Source: Flexithrix dorotheae DSM 6795 (GTDB lineage Bacteria; Bacteroidota; Bacteroidia; Cytophagales; Flammeovirgaceae). Taken from it: 64,000 nucleotides of DNA. The stretch spans positions 62,001-126,000 of the forward strand of contig NZ_KB903438.1 in the NCBI RefSeq assembly GCF_000379765.1, given 5' to 3'. Positions 27,672-35,718 of this stretch are shown here, one piece after another; position 1 is the first letter of the stretch; every line of letters begins with the position of its first letter. A program made the translations under genes and the position numbers. The notes beneath the pieces were generated by a model that worked only from the letters and a program-made list of their open reading frames with translations, ran no database searches and was not told where the DNA came from.

Positions 27672-27973
27672 GTAATTCGTTTATTTATCATCACAACCTT
27701 ATTCCATTTTAAAACAGGACTTAGTCCCATTACTTATTTGCCTATTGTAATCCGATTCTACACTACGTTATGATTATTCCAATTTATTAAAAGAAACCAG
27801 AATAATAATTTGGTTTCTTTTTTTATTTCTGGATGTTCTAGTGCGAGTAGCAGAAAGTCTATTCTAACGAAGTAGATGTGTGATTTGTTGGTGTTAATCA
27901 ACTGATTACCAGTAGCTAATTCATGATATAAATTTGCTTCCAATCGAATTAGCAATAAAAATCATTTCAACTT
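27672..27973. other. Intergenic with terminator
   Basis: Holds the terminator at 27789-27821. A 65-codon minus-strand frame at 27758-27955 runs through that terminator and is not believed. Confidence 0.5.
27789..27821. terminator. Stem-loop with T-run
   Basis: An 11-bp perfect stem (27789-27799 with 27811-27821; core AAAGAAACCA), loop of 11, followed by T-rich sequence. The T-run favours the plus strand (end of the 52-codon gene), but it could also serve the TlpA-like gene from the other side. Confidence 0.7.
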
Positions 27974-28585
27974 TCATTGAGATTCTTTAGTTAGATTGCT
28001 CAACAGTTTCTTAAAACTATCTGAGTTATAGTTGGCAATGCCCACATTTTTGTAAACTATCTTCCCATCAAGGGAAATAACAAAGGTAGTTGGAATGGAA
28101 TTACTGCTATAAACTTCTGGTCTTACGCTGGCTGGTCTGTATACGGGAAATGTATAACCTTTCTTTTCAATAAATTTCCTGATTTTAGTTTCGTCTTCAT
28201 CAGTGGAAATCATCAAAAAAATTATATTACTATCAGCTGTATTATCATACAATTCCTGTATACTTGGCATTTCGGCTATGCATGGAGGACACCAGGTTGC
28301 CCAAAAATTCATAAAAACTATCTTCCCTTTTAATTCTTCCAGGGAAAGTTCATTGCCTTCCAGGTCAGCTAACCTGAAATTATAACTGGCACTGCTCTGC
28401 TCTGCAACAGGGATTTCCTCATGGCCATTATGAATACCTGTTTCTAATACTGCTCTTTGTAAAAATCCAGCCACTTCGGATTGAATCCCGGTAAGAAAAA
28501 TAAAGGCAAAAATGCCTACAATTATGCCTAATTCAATGAATTCTCTTTTGGTTGATTTTTTCTTTTTTTTTGCTTTTTCGCTCAT
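27974..28585 (-). CDS. TlpA/ResA-like thioredoxin-fold protein
   Basis: 203 residues from the ATG at 28585; an upstream in-frame TTG (28648) preceded by AGGAAAA would add 21 residues and is a real alternative. A basic N terminus (KKKKKSTKREF) and one membrane helix anchor a periplasmic TlpA domain: MNFWATWCPPCIAEMPSIQE holds the redox CPPC pair, followed by the cis-Pro region SIPTTFVISLDGKIVY. It should act as a thiol-disulfide reductase in the envelope. It follows directly on the large orphan exported-protein gene, so the two are probably co-transcribed. Confidence 0.88.
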   Translation of the reverse strand: MSEKAKKKKKSTKREFIELGIIVGIFAFIFLTGIQSEVAGFLQRAVLETGIHNGHEEIPVAEQSSASYNFRLADLEGNELSLEELKGKIVFMNFWATWCPPCIAEMPSIQELYDNTADSNIIFLMISTDEDETKIRKFIEKKGYTFPVYRPASVRPEVYSSNSIPTTFVISLDGKIVYKNVGIANYNSDSFKKLLSNLTKESQ

Positions 28586-28650
28586 TTCCTGGAATAATAA
28601 ATTATTTTGCCAATCCCGATAACCCCGAAAAAACCGGATAAATTCCAATA

Positions 28651-30876
28651 TTATTTTCCTAACCCTCCATCCTCAATTGTGAATTCTTGTAGTGGATCAA
28701 ATTGATGGGAAATCAGTGGTTTATTTTCAAAATTATTTAAATCATAAGGGCCCTGAAAACCTAAAATTAAAATAGCTTTGTTTGCAAGTGTTATGGTATG
28801 GGTGAAAAATTCAGAGTGTTTATTTTTGAGTATTTGGTGAAGTTTGATTTCCCCATCCGGATGGATGATGGCCACCAAAATCTGGCTAAAATAATCCAAA
28901 TTCTCTAAGGTGGAACTTTCATTGTTCGGAGCCATCCCGATAACATTAGCTACTAATACAAAATTTCCCTGGCAGAGGTGAATTTTCGGGGATTGAATGG
29001 AATAGGGCAAAGACAGGTTCCAGGCTTTTTTCAGGTTACCGGATAATCCTTCAATTTGGAAGTGTCCCTTTTTAGCCTGATAACCCATTATGGTTAGGGA
29101 ATCCTCTGGATTTTTGAAAATAAATTCCAGTTTTTCATTATTGTTCAAGACCTGATTGGAAAGTAGCTTACCTTCATCATTTAATTCAATCAGATGCTGA
29201 AAAATTGAATCTTCACTTTCGGAAGATATTGTAGTGATTACATTTCTTCCATCAAAATTCAGTTGATCGGCATATCCAAATAAATTCTCCCCATTATTTA
29301 GTTTAACATCCAAAGTTTTTAGCCAGATTATTTTTTGTTGGCTGGCTTTGGCTACAAAGGGAATTTTACTTTTTCCTCTTTGATATCCAGAAATGTATTT
29401 GATATCATTTTCCTCATTAATCACTTTGAGCGTTAGAAAATGATCTTTTTCCACAATTGTAGCCAGGGGCTGTTCAAAAAGGGCCACCTTTATGTCTTTG
29501 TAAATGGCATAATTTGGCAGGAATTTTTTTTCAAAATATATCTGTAATAATTGTTCCCGTATTTTTTTATCACAGTATTGATTTCGGTTTTCAATTTCTT
29601 TCTTATTCGCTTCAAGAAATGATGAAAAACCTTCTATTCCTTGATACCTTTCCTGGAGGAAAGGACTTATCTCCTTCATTTTCAGAGAATCAAAACTGGA
29701 TTCCTGAAGTATTTCAAAATAATTTTCAAGTGAATTAACCTGTGTTTTAAGGTCATAATAATATTTTATGACATTATTTCTGCCCTTCCCTTCGGGGTTA
29801 AAATCTTTTTCTGAATTGAATGAGGCTAATACATGTGTCTTTTTTTGTAGGTATTCGAATAGTTTTAAAGAAATAGAGGCGGGGGCGAGTTCTTTAATGA
29901 GATTAGTTTCGATTTCCAAAGAATCCAAATCCTGTGTGAGATTCAGGCTATCCGTGGATAGGGTATCGATAACATCGGACAATAATTGATCGGTTTTGAT
30001 CATTTCCCTCCAAAATTCCTGAATTTGATTTTCCCGTGTAATTTCCAGGTTAAGCCACCATTTCTGGTAGTTTTTTACTTTTAGTGTATCCGAATGATTA
30101 AGGGCATTGTCAGTGGAAATTATCTGATCATCCTGTACAGTGAGATATTCCACGAAAATATTTTCTATATCAAATGGAAAGGAATCTGCAATATTTTGAT
30201 ATGCTGAAAAAGATTTTCTGAAATCAAAAAAATCTAATTTTAATGGTTCAATTGTGATGTCGTAAGCACTATCAGATAAGAAATATAATTCGTTTTTATT
30301 TGGATGTTTTTTCCTGATTTGCTCGAAATCATTGTCAGCTTTTTCTAAAGAATGAATTGCGTTTTCATAATTTGAAAACAGATCAGGGACAAGTATTTTG
30401 GACTCACTTTGATGCGCCAGTTCCTGCTCAATCTTGTCAATAAAGTCATCATAGGAAAGGTCCGTGCGAAGCGCTAAAATGCCAATAATCTCACCTTTGT
30501 TTTTTTGATAGAAATCTCTTTTAACCGAAGATATAACTTTCCCTGTAAAGTAGATTGAGGAGTCTAACAGAAAATTAAGATTATCCTGGAGTTTATTGAT
30601 GCTTATTTGTCTGGAATTTTGCAGGTAGATTTTATGTAAATGAGTAATGGCCAGGGGATAAAATTTATCTCTTTTTTCAATTTCCAATAACAAATTGATT
30701 TTTTCATTTTGAGAAATATTACCCGATTCAACTTTCTGGGAAATGTCTTTGAATTTTATCCTTTTTTGAGCGTAAAGAGAGGTTGGGAAAACCAGACTAA
30801 AAAGGAAAAAAAACACAAGTATTGAAAACAATATGGACGGAGGTCTAAGCGAGAAATAAAACTTTGTTGTTTCCAT
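28651..30876 (-). CDS. Large exported protein, unknown
   Basis: 741 residues from the ATG at 30876, chosen because it opens a signal peptide (SILVFFFLFSLVFPTSLYAQ) and because a -7 element lies at 30937-30944. Residues ~30-420 are helical and charged. The C-terminal ~300 residues are strand-rich with short repeated blades (NGENLFGYADQLNFDGRNVI, then LTIMGYQAKKGHFQIEGLSG and FVLVANVIG), as in a beta-propeller. No enzyme motif is visible. The stop is next to the start region of the TlpA-like gene, and a functional link, such as redox folding of this protein, is only a guess. Confidence 0.8.
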   Translation of the reverse strand: METTKFYFSLRPPSILFSILVFFFLFSLVFPTSLYAQKRIKFKDISQKVESGNISQNEKINLLLEIEKRDKFYPLAITHLHKIYLQNSRQISINKLQDNLNFLLDSSIYFTGKVISSVKRDFYQKNKGEIIGILALRTDLSYDDFIDKIEQELAHQSESKILVPDLFSNYENAIHSLEKADNDFEQIRKKHPNKNELYFLSDSAYDITIEPLKLDFFDFRKSFSAYQNIADSFPFDIENIFVEYLTVQDDQIISTDNALNHSDTLKVKNYQKWWLNLEITRENQIQEFWREMIKTDQLLSDVIDTLSTDSLNLTQDLDSLEIETNLIKELAPASISLKLFEYLQKKTHVLASFNSEKDFNPEGKGRNNVIKYYYDLKTQVNSLENYFEILQESSFDSLKMKEISPFLQERYQGIEGFSSFLEANKKEIENRNQYCDKKIREQLLQIYFEKKFLPNYAIYKDIKVALFEQPLATIVEKDHFLTLKVINEENDIKYISGYQRGKSKIPFVAKASQQKIIWLKTLDVKLNNGENLFGYADQLNFDGRNVITTISSESEDSIFQHLIELNDEGKLLSNQVLNNNEKLEFIFKNPEDSLTIMGYQAKKGHFQIEGLSGNLKKAWNLSLPYSIQSPKIHLCQGNFVLVANVIGMAPNNESSTLENLDYFSQILVAIIHPDGEIKLHQILKNKHSEFFTHTITLANKAILILGFQGPYDLNNFENKPLISHQFDPLQEFTIEDGGLGK

Positions 30877-30936
30877 ATTTCTTTTCCCGGTAATAAGACA
30901 GTTAGCCATAATGACAATTTCATAAAACATCTATCA

Positions 30937-30944
30937 CAAATATA
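30937..30944 (-). promoter_or_regulatory. Promoter -7 element, large exported-protein gene
   Basis: TATATTTG on the minus strand. A TTTG lies 15 bp further upstream (30963-30960), closer than the usual 19-21, so this is a tentative call. Confidence 0.4.
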
Positions 30945-31211
30945 AGCATTGCAAATTTCCAAAAAATGAGGTGCTTAAATTTTTCTGTTAAATCCTTGAA
31001 GCCAAAGACTTAAAAATAGTCTGTTTTGCTCCCTTCAGATATTCAGAAAATAACAAATAAAGTAGACTTTCAAGCGTAATAATGTGGATAACTTTTTTAA
31101 ATAATTGAGATTGGCCTAAAGGTAAAAAAGCGGAAGAATCGTTTGCAAATTTTCTTTTTTAACCAAAGTAGTCCACCTCCTTACATATCAATCATTCATA
31201 ATTTTAGAATA
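30945..31211. other. Intergenic, divergent
   Basis: Upstream region shared by the large exported-protein gene (minus) and the beta-helix gene (plus). Nothing further is recognised. Confidence 0.35.
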
Positions 31212-32306
31212 ATGGAATTAATAATTCGGAAAATATTTGTGTCTTTTGTTTTATTCCTGTTTGGTGCTCATTCGTACGGACAGAAGGTTCTAACATTAAG
31301 TATGAATCCCAATATTCCAGCGCAATATGGTACTTTGGATGAGGCTATGGCTGCAGCCAGCACGGGAGATACCTTATACATTCATCCGGCAAAAGGGTAT
31401 TATGATGGCGAAGATTCACTGGTGCTTGATAAAGCTCTGGTATTGATAGGAGGAGGATTTTATAACGGTTCGGATGAATTTGCGGGTGAAGAATCAAAGT
31501 TTAATAAAATCGTGGTGAGAGGAGAGGGTGATAATTCTGTGATTGCCAATCTTTACATCGATAGATTAAGTTTTGAGTCTTCGAATGATACTGATATTTC
31601 CTTCGATAATATTACAGTAAAAAATAACTATATCTCCAGAATTGACCTTTTCACCAGAAATGGTGCTTTTTCAACAACAGGTATTAGTATCAGAAAAAAT
31701 ATTATCCCTCTTATCTTTTTTAATGGATGGGAAAGTATTGGAAATGAGGCAATTATTGATATTGAAAATAACATTATTGGCCAAATTGCAAACGGTGGTG
31801 GCAATCGGCTTACCATCCGAAACAATATGTTCAATCCAAGACTTTTTGGTACAAATTCTCTTTTTGAAATTAACAATGCCACTATTATCAATAATATATT
31901 TTACGGGTATAATGACTATCAGGGTATTGGGATTTCTACCTGTAGCTTTTGCATATTTGAAAGAAACCTGTCCTATAGAGTAAGTGATGAGTTTGTGGGC
32001 GGACAGGGAAATATTATTGGTGCAAATAATTTGGAAAATCTAAATCCTTCTTTTACCTCGGGGACAGGAGAGTGGACCAAACTTAGTCAGATCATGGCTG
32101 TAGACCTGACCTTGAAGGAAGGCTCTCCGGCTATAGGTAGTGGGAGCGAAGGAACAAATATAGGAATTAGCGGAGGGAGGTATCCCTACAATCAATTGAA
32201 AAGATTTGCTTTTCCTCATGTAAAATCAATTGACATTAATGCGCCAGTAATTGGGGTAGATGATATGCTTCGCTTTACTATAAAAGGTGAATTTCCTCAA
32301 AATTGA
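31212..32306 (+). CDS. Exported beta-helix repeat protein
   Basis: 364 residues from the ATG at 31212. A signal peptide (FVSFVLFLFGAHSYGQ) precedes a DUF1565-like opening (QYGTLDEAMAAASTGDTLYI). A right-handed beta-helix follows, with regular short strands such as ISFDNITVKNNYISRIDLF, IDIENNIIGQIANGGGNRL and FEINNATIINNIFYGY. Such folds bind or cleave polysaccharides, but no catalytic set is recognisable. No T9SS tail is seen. The large T9SS protein gene starts 57 bp later, so the two may be expressed and act together at the surface. Confidence 0.8.
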   Translation: MELIIRKIFVSFVLFLFGAHSYGQKVLTLSMNPNIPAQYGTLDEAMAAASTGDTLYIHPAKGYYDGEDSLVLDKALVLIGGGFYNGSDEFAGEESKFNKIVVRGEGDNSVIANLYIDRLSFESSNDTDISFDNITVKNNYISRIDLFTRNGAFSTTGISIRKNIIPLIFFNGWESIGNEAIIDIENNIIGQIANGGGNRLTIRNNMFNPRLFGTNSLFEINNATIINNIFYGYNDYQGIGISTCSFCIFERNLSYRVSDEFVGGQGNIIGANNLENLNPSFTSGTGEWTKLSQIMAVDLTLKEGSPAIGSGSEGTNIGISGGRYPYNQLKRFAFPHVKSIDINAPVIGVDDMLRFTIKGEFPQN

Positions 32307-32363
32307 TTGCCCTCAGTTTTTGCAATCAAATTAAGGCGTTATTCAAATTAAATTCACCGTATC

Positions 32364-35021
32364 ATGATTAAGAAATTAATATTATTTCTTTTGGCATTTA
32401 CCTCTACAACTGGATTTTTGATGGCTCAAAAAATTCAACAGGCAGAATATTTTATTGATATTGATCCTGGAATTGGTAAAGCCACTCCAATCAGTTTTAC
32501 CGAAAGCGATACACTCGTAGAGCGGGAAATTGAATATGACGTTTCTGGTCTGGATGTAGGCCCTCACCTTTTAATTTGCAGGGTGATGGATGAAAACGGG
32601 ACATGGAGTTTAGCAAAAAGCACAAGGTTCTACATTGATGAGGGAAACACGGGGAGTGCAAAAACAGGAAAAATTGTACAGGCAGAGTACTTTATTGATG
32701 ATGACCCTGGAATGGGTAATGGGACTTCATTAAATTTTGATAATTCTGCAGATACCCTTTCAAAACAATTTGATATTTCAGTGGATGGTCTTTCCCCCGG
32801 TGTGCATTATCTTGTTTGTAGGACAAAAGACGATTTTGGAAACTGGGGTGTAGCTAAGGCTATTCGATTTTTCATTGAGGAAGATTATACTCCCGAAGCG
32901 GATACCTTATTTGAAATCGAAGCTATTGAATTCTTTCTGGGGGATACCGATCCTGGAAATGGTTTAGCAAATAGTGTGGTAGTACAAAATATAGGGGATG
33001 AGTTTTTTGGGATGGATTCCGTTGATCTCTCTCTATCCGGCATATCCACTGGCAGGCATTATATATTATCCAGAGTGAAGGACAAAAGAGGCCTTTGGAG
33101 TCTTACAGTACCTACTCCTTTTGATTATTGTACTGGAGAGGGTTTAACAGCTAATTATGGCTATTCAAGGATTGAAAATACATTAACCCTGACGGATTCC
33201 AGTATTAATGCTGTGGACTACATCTGGGATATGGATAATGGTGACAGTTTGTATGCTCAGGAACCTATTTATACTTACAATATGGGTGGGGTTTATAAGG
33301 TTTGCCAGACAGTTTACAGTTTTTGTGATACCAGTACTTTTTGTAGAACCATCCTTGTGCCTACTCCCAGGGTAAAAGACTCTCTTCCTGATATTCAGTT
33401 TATTGAAGATGATCCAAAATTAATTATGACTAATGACCTGAACGAGGTGTTTGAAGATTTGGATGGGGACCCATTGTCATTTGATGTTGTTTCTGATCAT
33501 AAATATCTGGTAGCTCTTATTGAAAATGAAATAGGCTTATCAATTCAGCCTACTAATGATTTGTATGGAGAGTACGAGGTAATTGTAAGTGCCGAAGGTG
33601 GTGGGGTAAAGGCGTATGATACTATTCAGGTCAAGATTACTTCAGTGAATGATACCCCTCGAATTGTTGAACCTATTGGAAGTTTAATTTATGATGAAGA
33701 TTCTGGTCCCAGGTTAATTACTTCTGATATGAGAAAAATTATAAAGGATCCAGATGACAGTAGGTTAGAATATTTATTTACCTCAGATACAGCTGCTATA
33801 ATTGCTCATATTACTAATATTTTTGATGATTCAGCCAGGTGGATTAGAGATGAGTTGGAGTTATCCTTTGAAGAAGATTTCCATGGCGTGGTGAATATGG
33901 AGATTACCGCCACGGATAAAAAAGGATTATCAATAACCGATCAATTTAAAGTGACTATTCTTTCGCTAGATGATGCTCCTAGGTTACTAAAAAATATTCC
34001 CAATTATAATTTTAATGAGGATGTCGGAACAGTTGTGCTTATTGATGATTTAGAGGAATACTTCTATGAACCAGAGGGTGATCAAATTATTTATTCCTTT
34101 GTTCAAAATGAAGATGAAGTAAATGTTTATGAAAATGAAGGAAAAATGTTGCTTCAGACAGTTTTGGACTTTAACGGGGAATCTGAGGTGGTGGTTGAAG
34201 CTTCCAGTACTACATTGGTTACGAGAGATACATTTAAAATAAACCTGAACCCCAGAAATGATGCTCCAAGGTTTTACAATCTGGACCAACTTGCTACCTG
34301 CCCGGAGATTAATTTCCAATTAGATTTATCCAGCTACTCAACTGATGTGGATGGTGCCGATAGTGATATCGTATATTCCTCCAGGATTGTGGGAATAGAT
34401 AATGAAAAAGTAAGTAATTCAGATTTAGATCACTTTATCAATGGGAGTAATTTAATTTTATTTTCTAAAACCAAAGAGGCCGTGGTGTTTGATTTGCAAA
34501 TTGGGGGAAAAGATGGCCAACAGGCAGTTGGGTATGATACCGTTCAAGTGAAGGTATTAGGAGCAAGTTTTACTCAATCCAATGATACTTTATACGCTTC
34601 TGAGGGCAATGAGTATCAGTGGTATTTGGATGGGAGTAAAATTGAAGGAGCCAATAATTCTTTTTTTAAAGGTGGGGGAGGAGGAGCCTTTCAGGTGGAA
34701 ATAACCCATGATTCCTGCACTGTGTTATCAGAAGGGGGAGGGATCACAGGATTGCCTAAACACCACAGTTTTCATGACTTTACCATTTATCCTAATCCTA
34801 ATAATGGATTAGTAAATATTCAATTTTACAACAATGTTCTTGGGATGGGTACTGTGAAAATTTATACCCAGTTCGGTAAATTGGTATTTGTAGAATCATT
34901 TGAAAAAAGTAAAGAAAGATTTGAAAAACAATTAAATGTTTCGGATTTGCCTAATGGGTTTTACTTTTTTGAAATATTATTTGGGGATAAAAGAGGAGTT
35001 CAGAAATTGATAAAGGAGTAA
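32364..35021 (+). CDS. Large secreted T9SS surface protein with internal repeats
   Basis: 885 residues. A signal peptide (LILFLLAFTSTTGFLMAQ) is followed by three ~70-residue repeats, each opening like AEYFIDIDPGIG, AEYFIDDDPGMG and IEFFLGDTDPGNG and each containing HLLICRVMDENGTWSLAKS-type ends. A PKD-like unit (IWDMDNGDSLYAQEPIYTY) comes next, then tandem cadherin-like units with paired DDP/DLDGDPLSF motifs. The last ~80 residues (FTIYPNPNNGLVNIQFYNN) are a T9SS type A sorting tail. It is probably an adhesin-like cell-surface protein. It is followed by a terminator. Confidence 0.88.
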   Translation: MIKKLILFLLAFTSTTGFLMAQKIQQAEYFIDIDPGIGKATPISFTESDTLVEREIEYDVSGLDVGPHLLICRVMDENGTWSLAKSTRFYIDEGNTGSAKTGKIVQAEYFIDDDPGMGNGTSLNFDNSADTLSKQFDISVDGLSPGVHYLVCRTKDDFGNWGVAKAIRFFIEEDYTPEADTLFEIEAIEFFLGDTDPGNGLANSVVVQNIGDEFFGMDSVDLSLSGISTGRHYILSRVKDKRGLWSLTVPTPFDYCTGEGLTANYGYSRIENTLTLTDSSINAVDYIWDMDNGDSLYAQEPIYTYNMGGVYKVCQTVYSFCDTSTFCRTILVPTPRVKDSLPDIQFIEDDPKLIMTNDLNEVFEDLDGDPLSFDVVSDHKYLVALIENEIGLSIQPTNDLYGEYEVIVSAEGGGVKAYDTIQVKITSVNDTPRIVEPIGSLIYDEDSGPRLITSDMRKIIKDPDDSRLEYLFTSDTAAIIAHITNIFDDSARWIRDELELSFEEDFHGVVNMEITATDKKGLSITDQFKVTILSLDDAPRLLKNIPNYNFNEDVGTVVLIDDLEEYFYEPEGDQIIYSFVQNEDEVNVYENEGKMLLQTVLDFNGESEVVVEASSTTLVTRDTFKINLNPRNDAPRFYNLDQLATCPEINFQLDLSSYSTDVDGADSDIVYSSRIVGIDNEKVSNSDLDHFINGSNLILFSKTKEAVVFDLQIGGKDGQQAVGYDTVQVKVLGASFTQSNDTLYASEGNEYQWYLDGSKIEGANNSFFKGGGGGAFQVEITHDSCTVLSEGGGITGLPKHHSFHDFTIYPNPNNGLVNIQFYNNVLGMGTVKIYTQFGKLVFVESFEKSKERFEKQLNVSDLPNGFYFFEILFGDKRGVQKLIKE

Positions 35022-35332
35022 TGTTTACATTTAGCCGTTTTGGCATGATTTTAACTATTATTTAGATATGTCAGAAGATCTGACGATTTCAGAAACATCC
35101 ATAACCCGCAGATTTATAATGTGCGGGTTATTTGTTTTTAAGACCGGCTGATTTTGTGATTTGTTTTAAAACTCCTTCTCTTAATAAACCTGAATAGCAT
35201 CCCCTTTTGCGTTTTTCCCCCGTTTAATAATTGTTAGTTTGATCACATTAAAGTGATGAATTAATGCAAATTTAAATGTGGTTTAGTTCATTTAATAAAA
35301 GGTTTACATTTTCCACCTATAATTATTGAATC
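35022..35332. other. Intergenic with terminator
   Basis: Holds the terminator at 35101-35131. The rest is AT-rich upstream sequence of the 75-codon gene without a clear promoter. Confidence 0.5.
35101..35131 (+). terminator. Rho-independent terminator
   Basis: Perfect 10-bp stem ATAACCCGCA/TGCGGGTTAT with an 11-base loop, followed by TTGTTTTT. It ends the T9SS surface-protein transcript. Confidence 0.85.
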
Positions 35333-35560
35333 ATGGGTTTAAGAGATTTTAGTTTTTTATCCACAGAAGAAAAGTTAAAATTAATTTCAGAAAGAGGAAG
35401 CTACATGGGGGCCATTTCCTATCATAGGTTTAAGTTGAAATTATTTAAATTGGAGAATGAGTTTTATGAAATTTGGTATAGCCCTCGGGATAAGAAAACT
35501 GAGGATGTAAAACCTGCTTCCCGAAAAAGAATACACTTATATCCACAGGGAGAAGCTTGA
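35333..35560 (+). CDS. Small hypothetical protein
   Basis: 75 residues, no signal peptide or membrane helix. It begins GLRDFSFLSTEEKLKLISER and contains LKLFKLENEFYEIWYSPRD, a compact strand pattern, then a basic end. It has a stand-alone layout with a strong terminator 33 bp after the stop, supporting a real gene. The composition resembles small cytosolic proteins seen across Cytophagales; I cannot assign a function. Confidence 0.75.
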   Translation: MGLRDFSFLSTEEKLKLISERGSYMGAISYHRFKLKLFKLENEFYEIWYSPRDKKTEDVKPASRKRIHLYPQGEA

Positions 35561-35592
35561 AAACAATAAGCTTTATCATATTCTATTTATTT

Positions 35593-35627
35593 GAAGAGGT
35601 CGTAGAAATCATTTTTACGACCTCTTC
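35593..35627 (+). terminator. Rho-independent terminator
   Basis: Perfect 12-bp stem GAAGAGGTCGTA/TACGACCTCTTC (35593-35604 with 35616-35627), 11-base loop, followed by TTATTTT. Confidence 0.85.
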
Positions 35628-35718
35628 TTATTTTACCAAAGAATTATATCCGTATCTTCAATCCAATAAATCCTTTTGCGTTAAGCTTTAAGTTATTAAC
35701 ATTAATTAAGGCTTTAAC

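Noticed and set aside
27758-27955. 65-codon minus-strand frame
   Set aside because: Runs through a terminator hairpin and has no start context.
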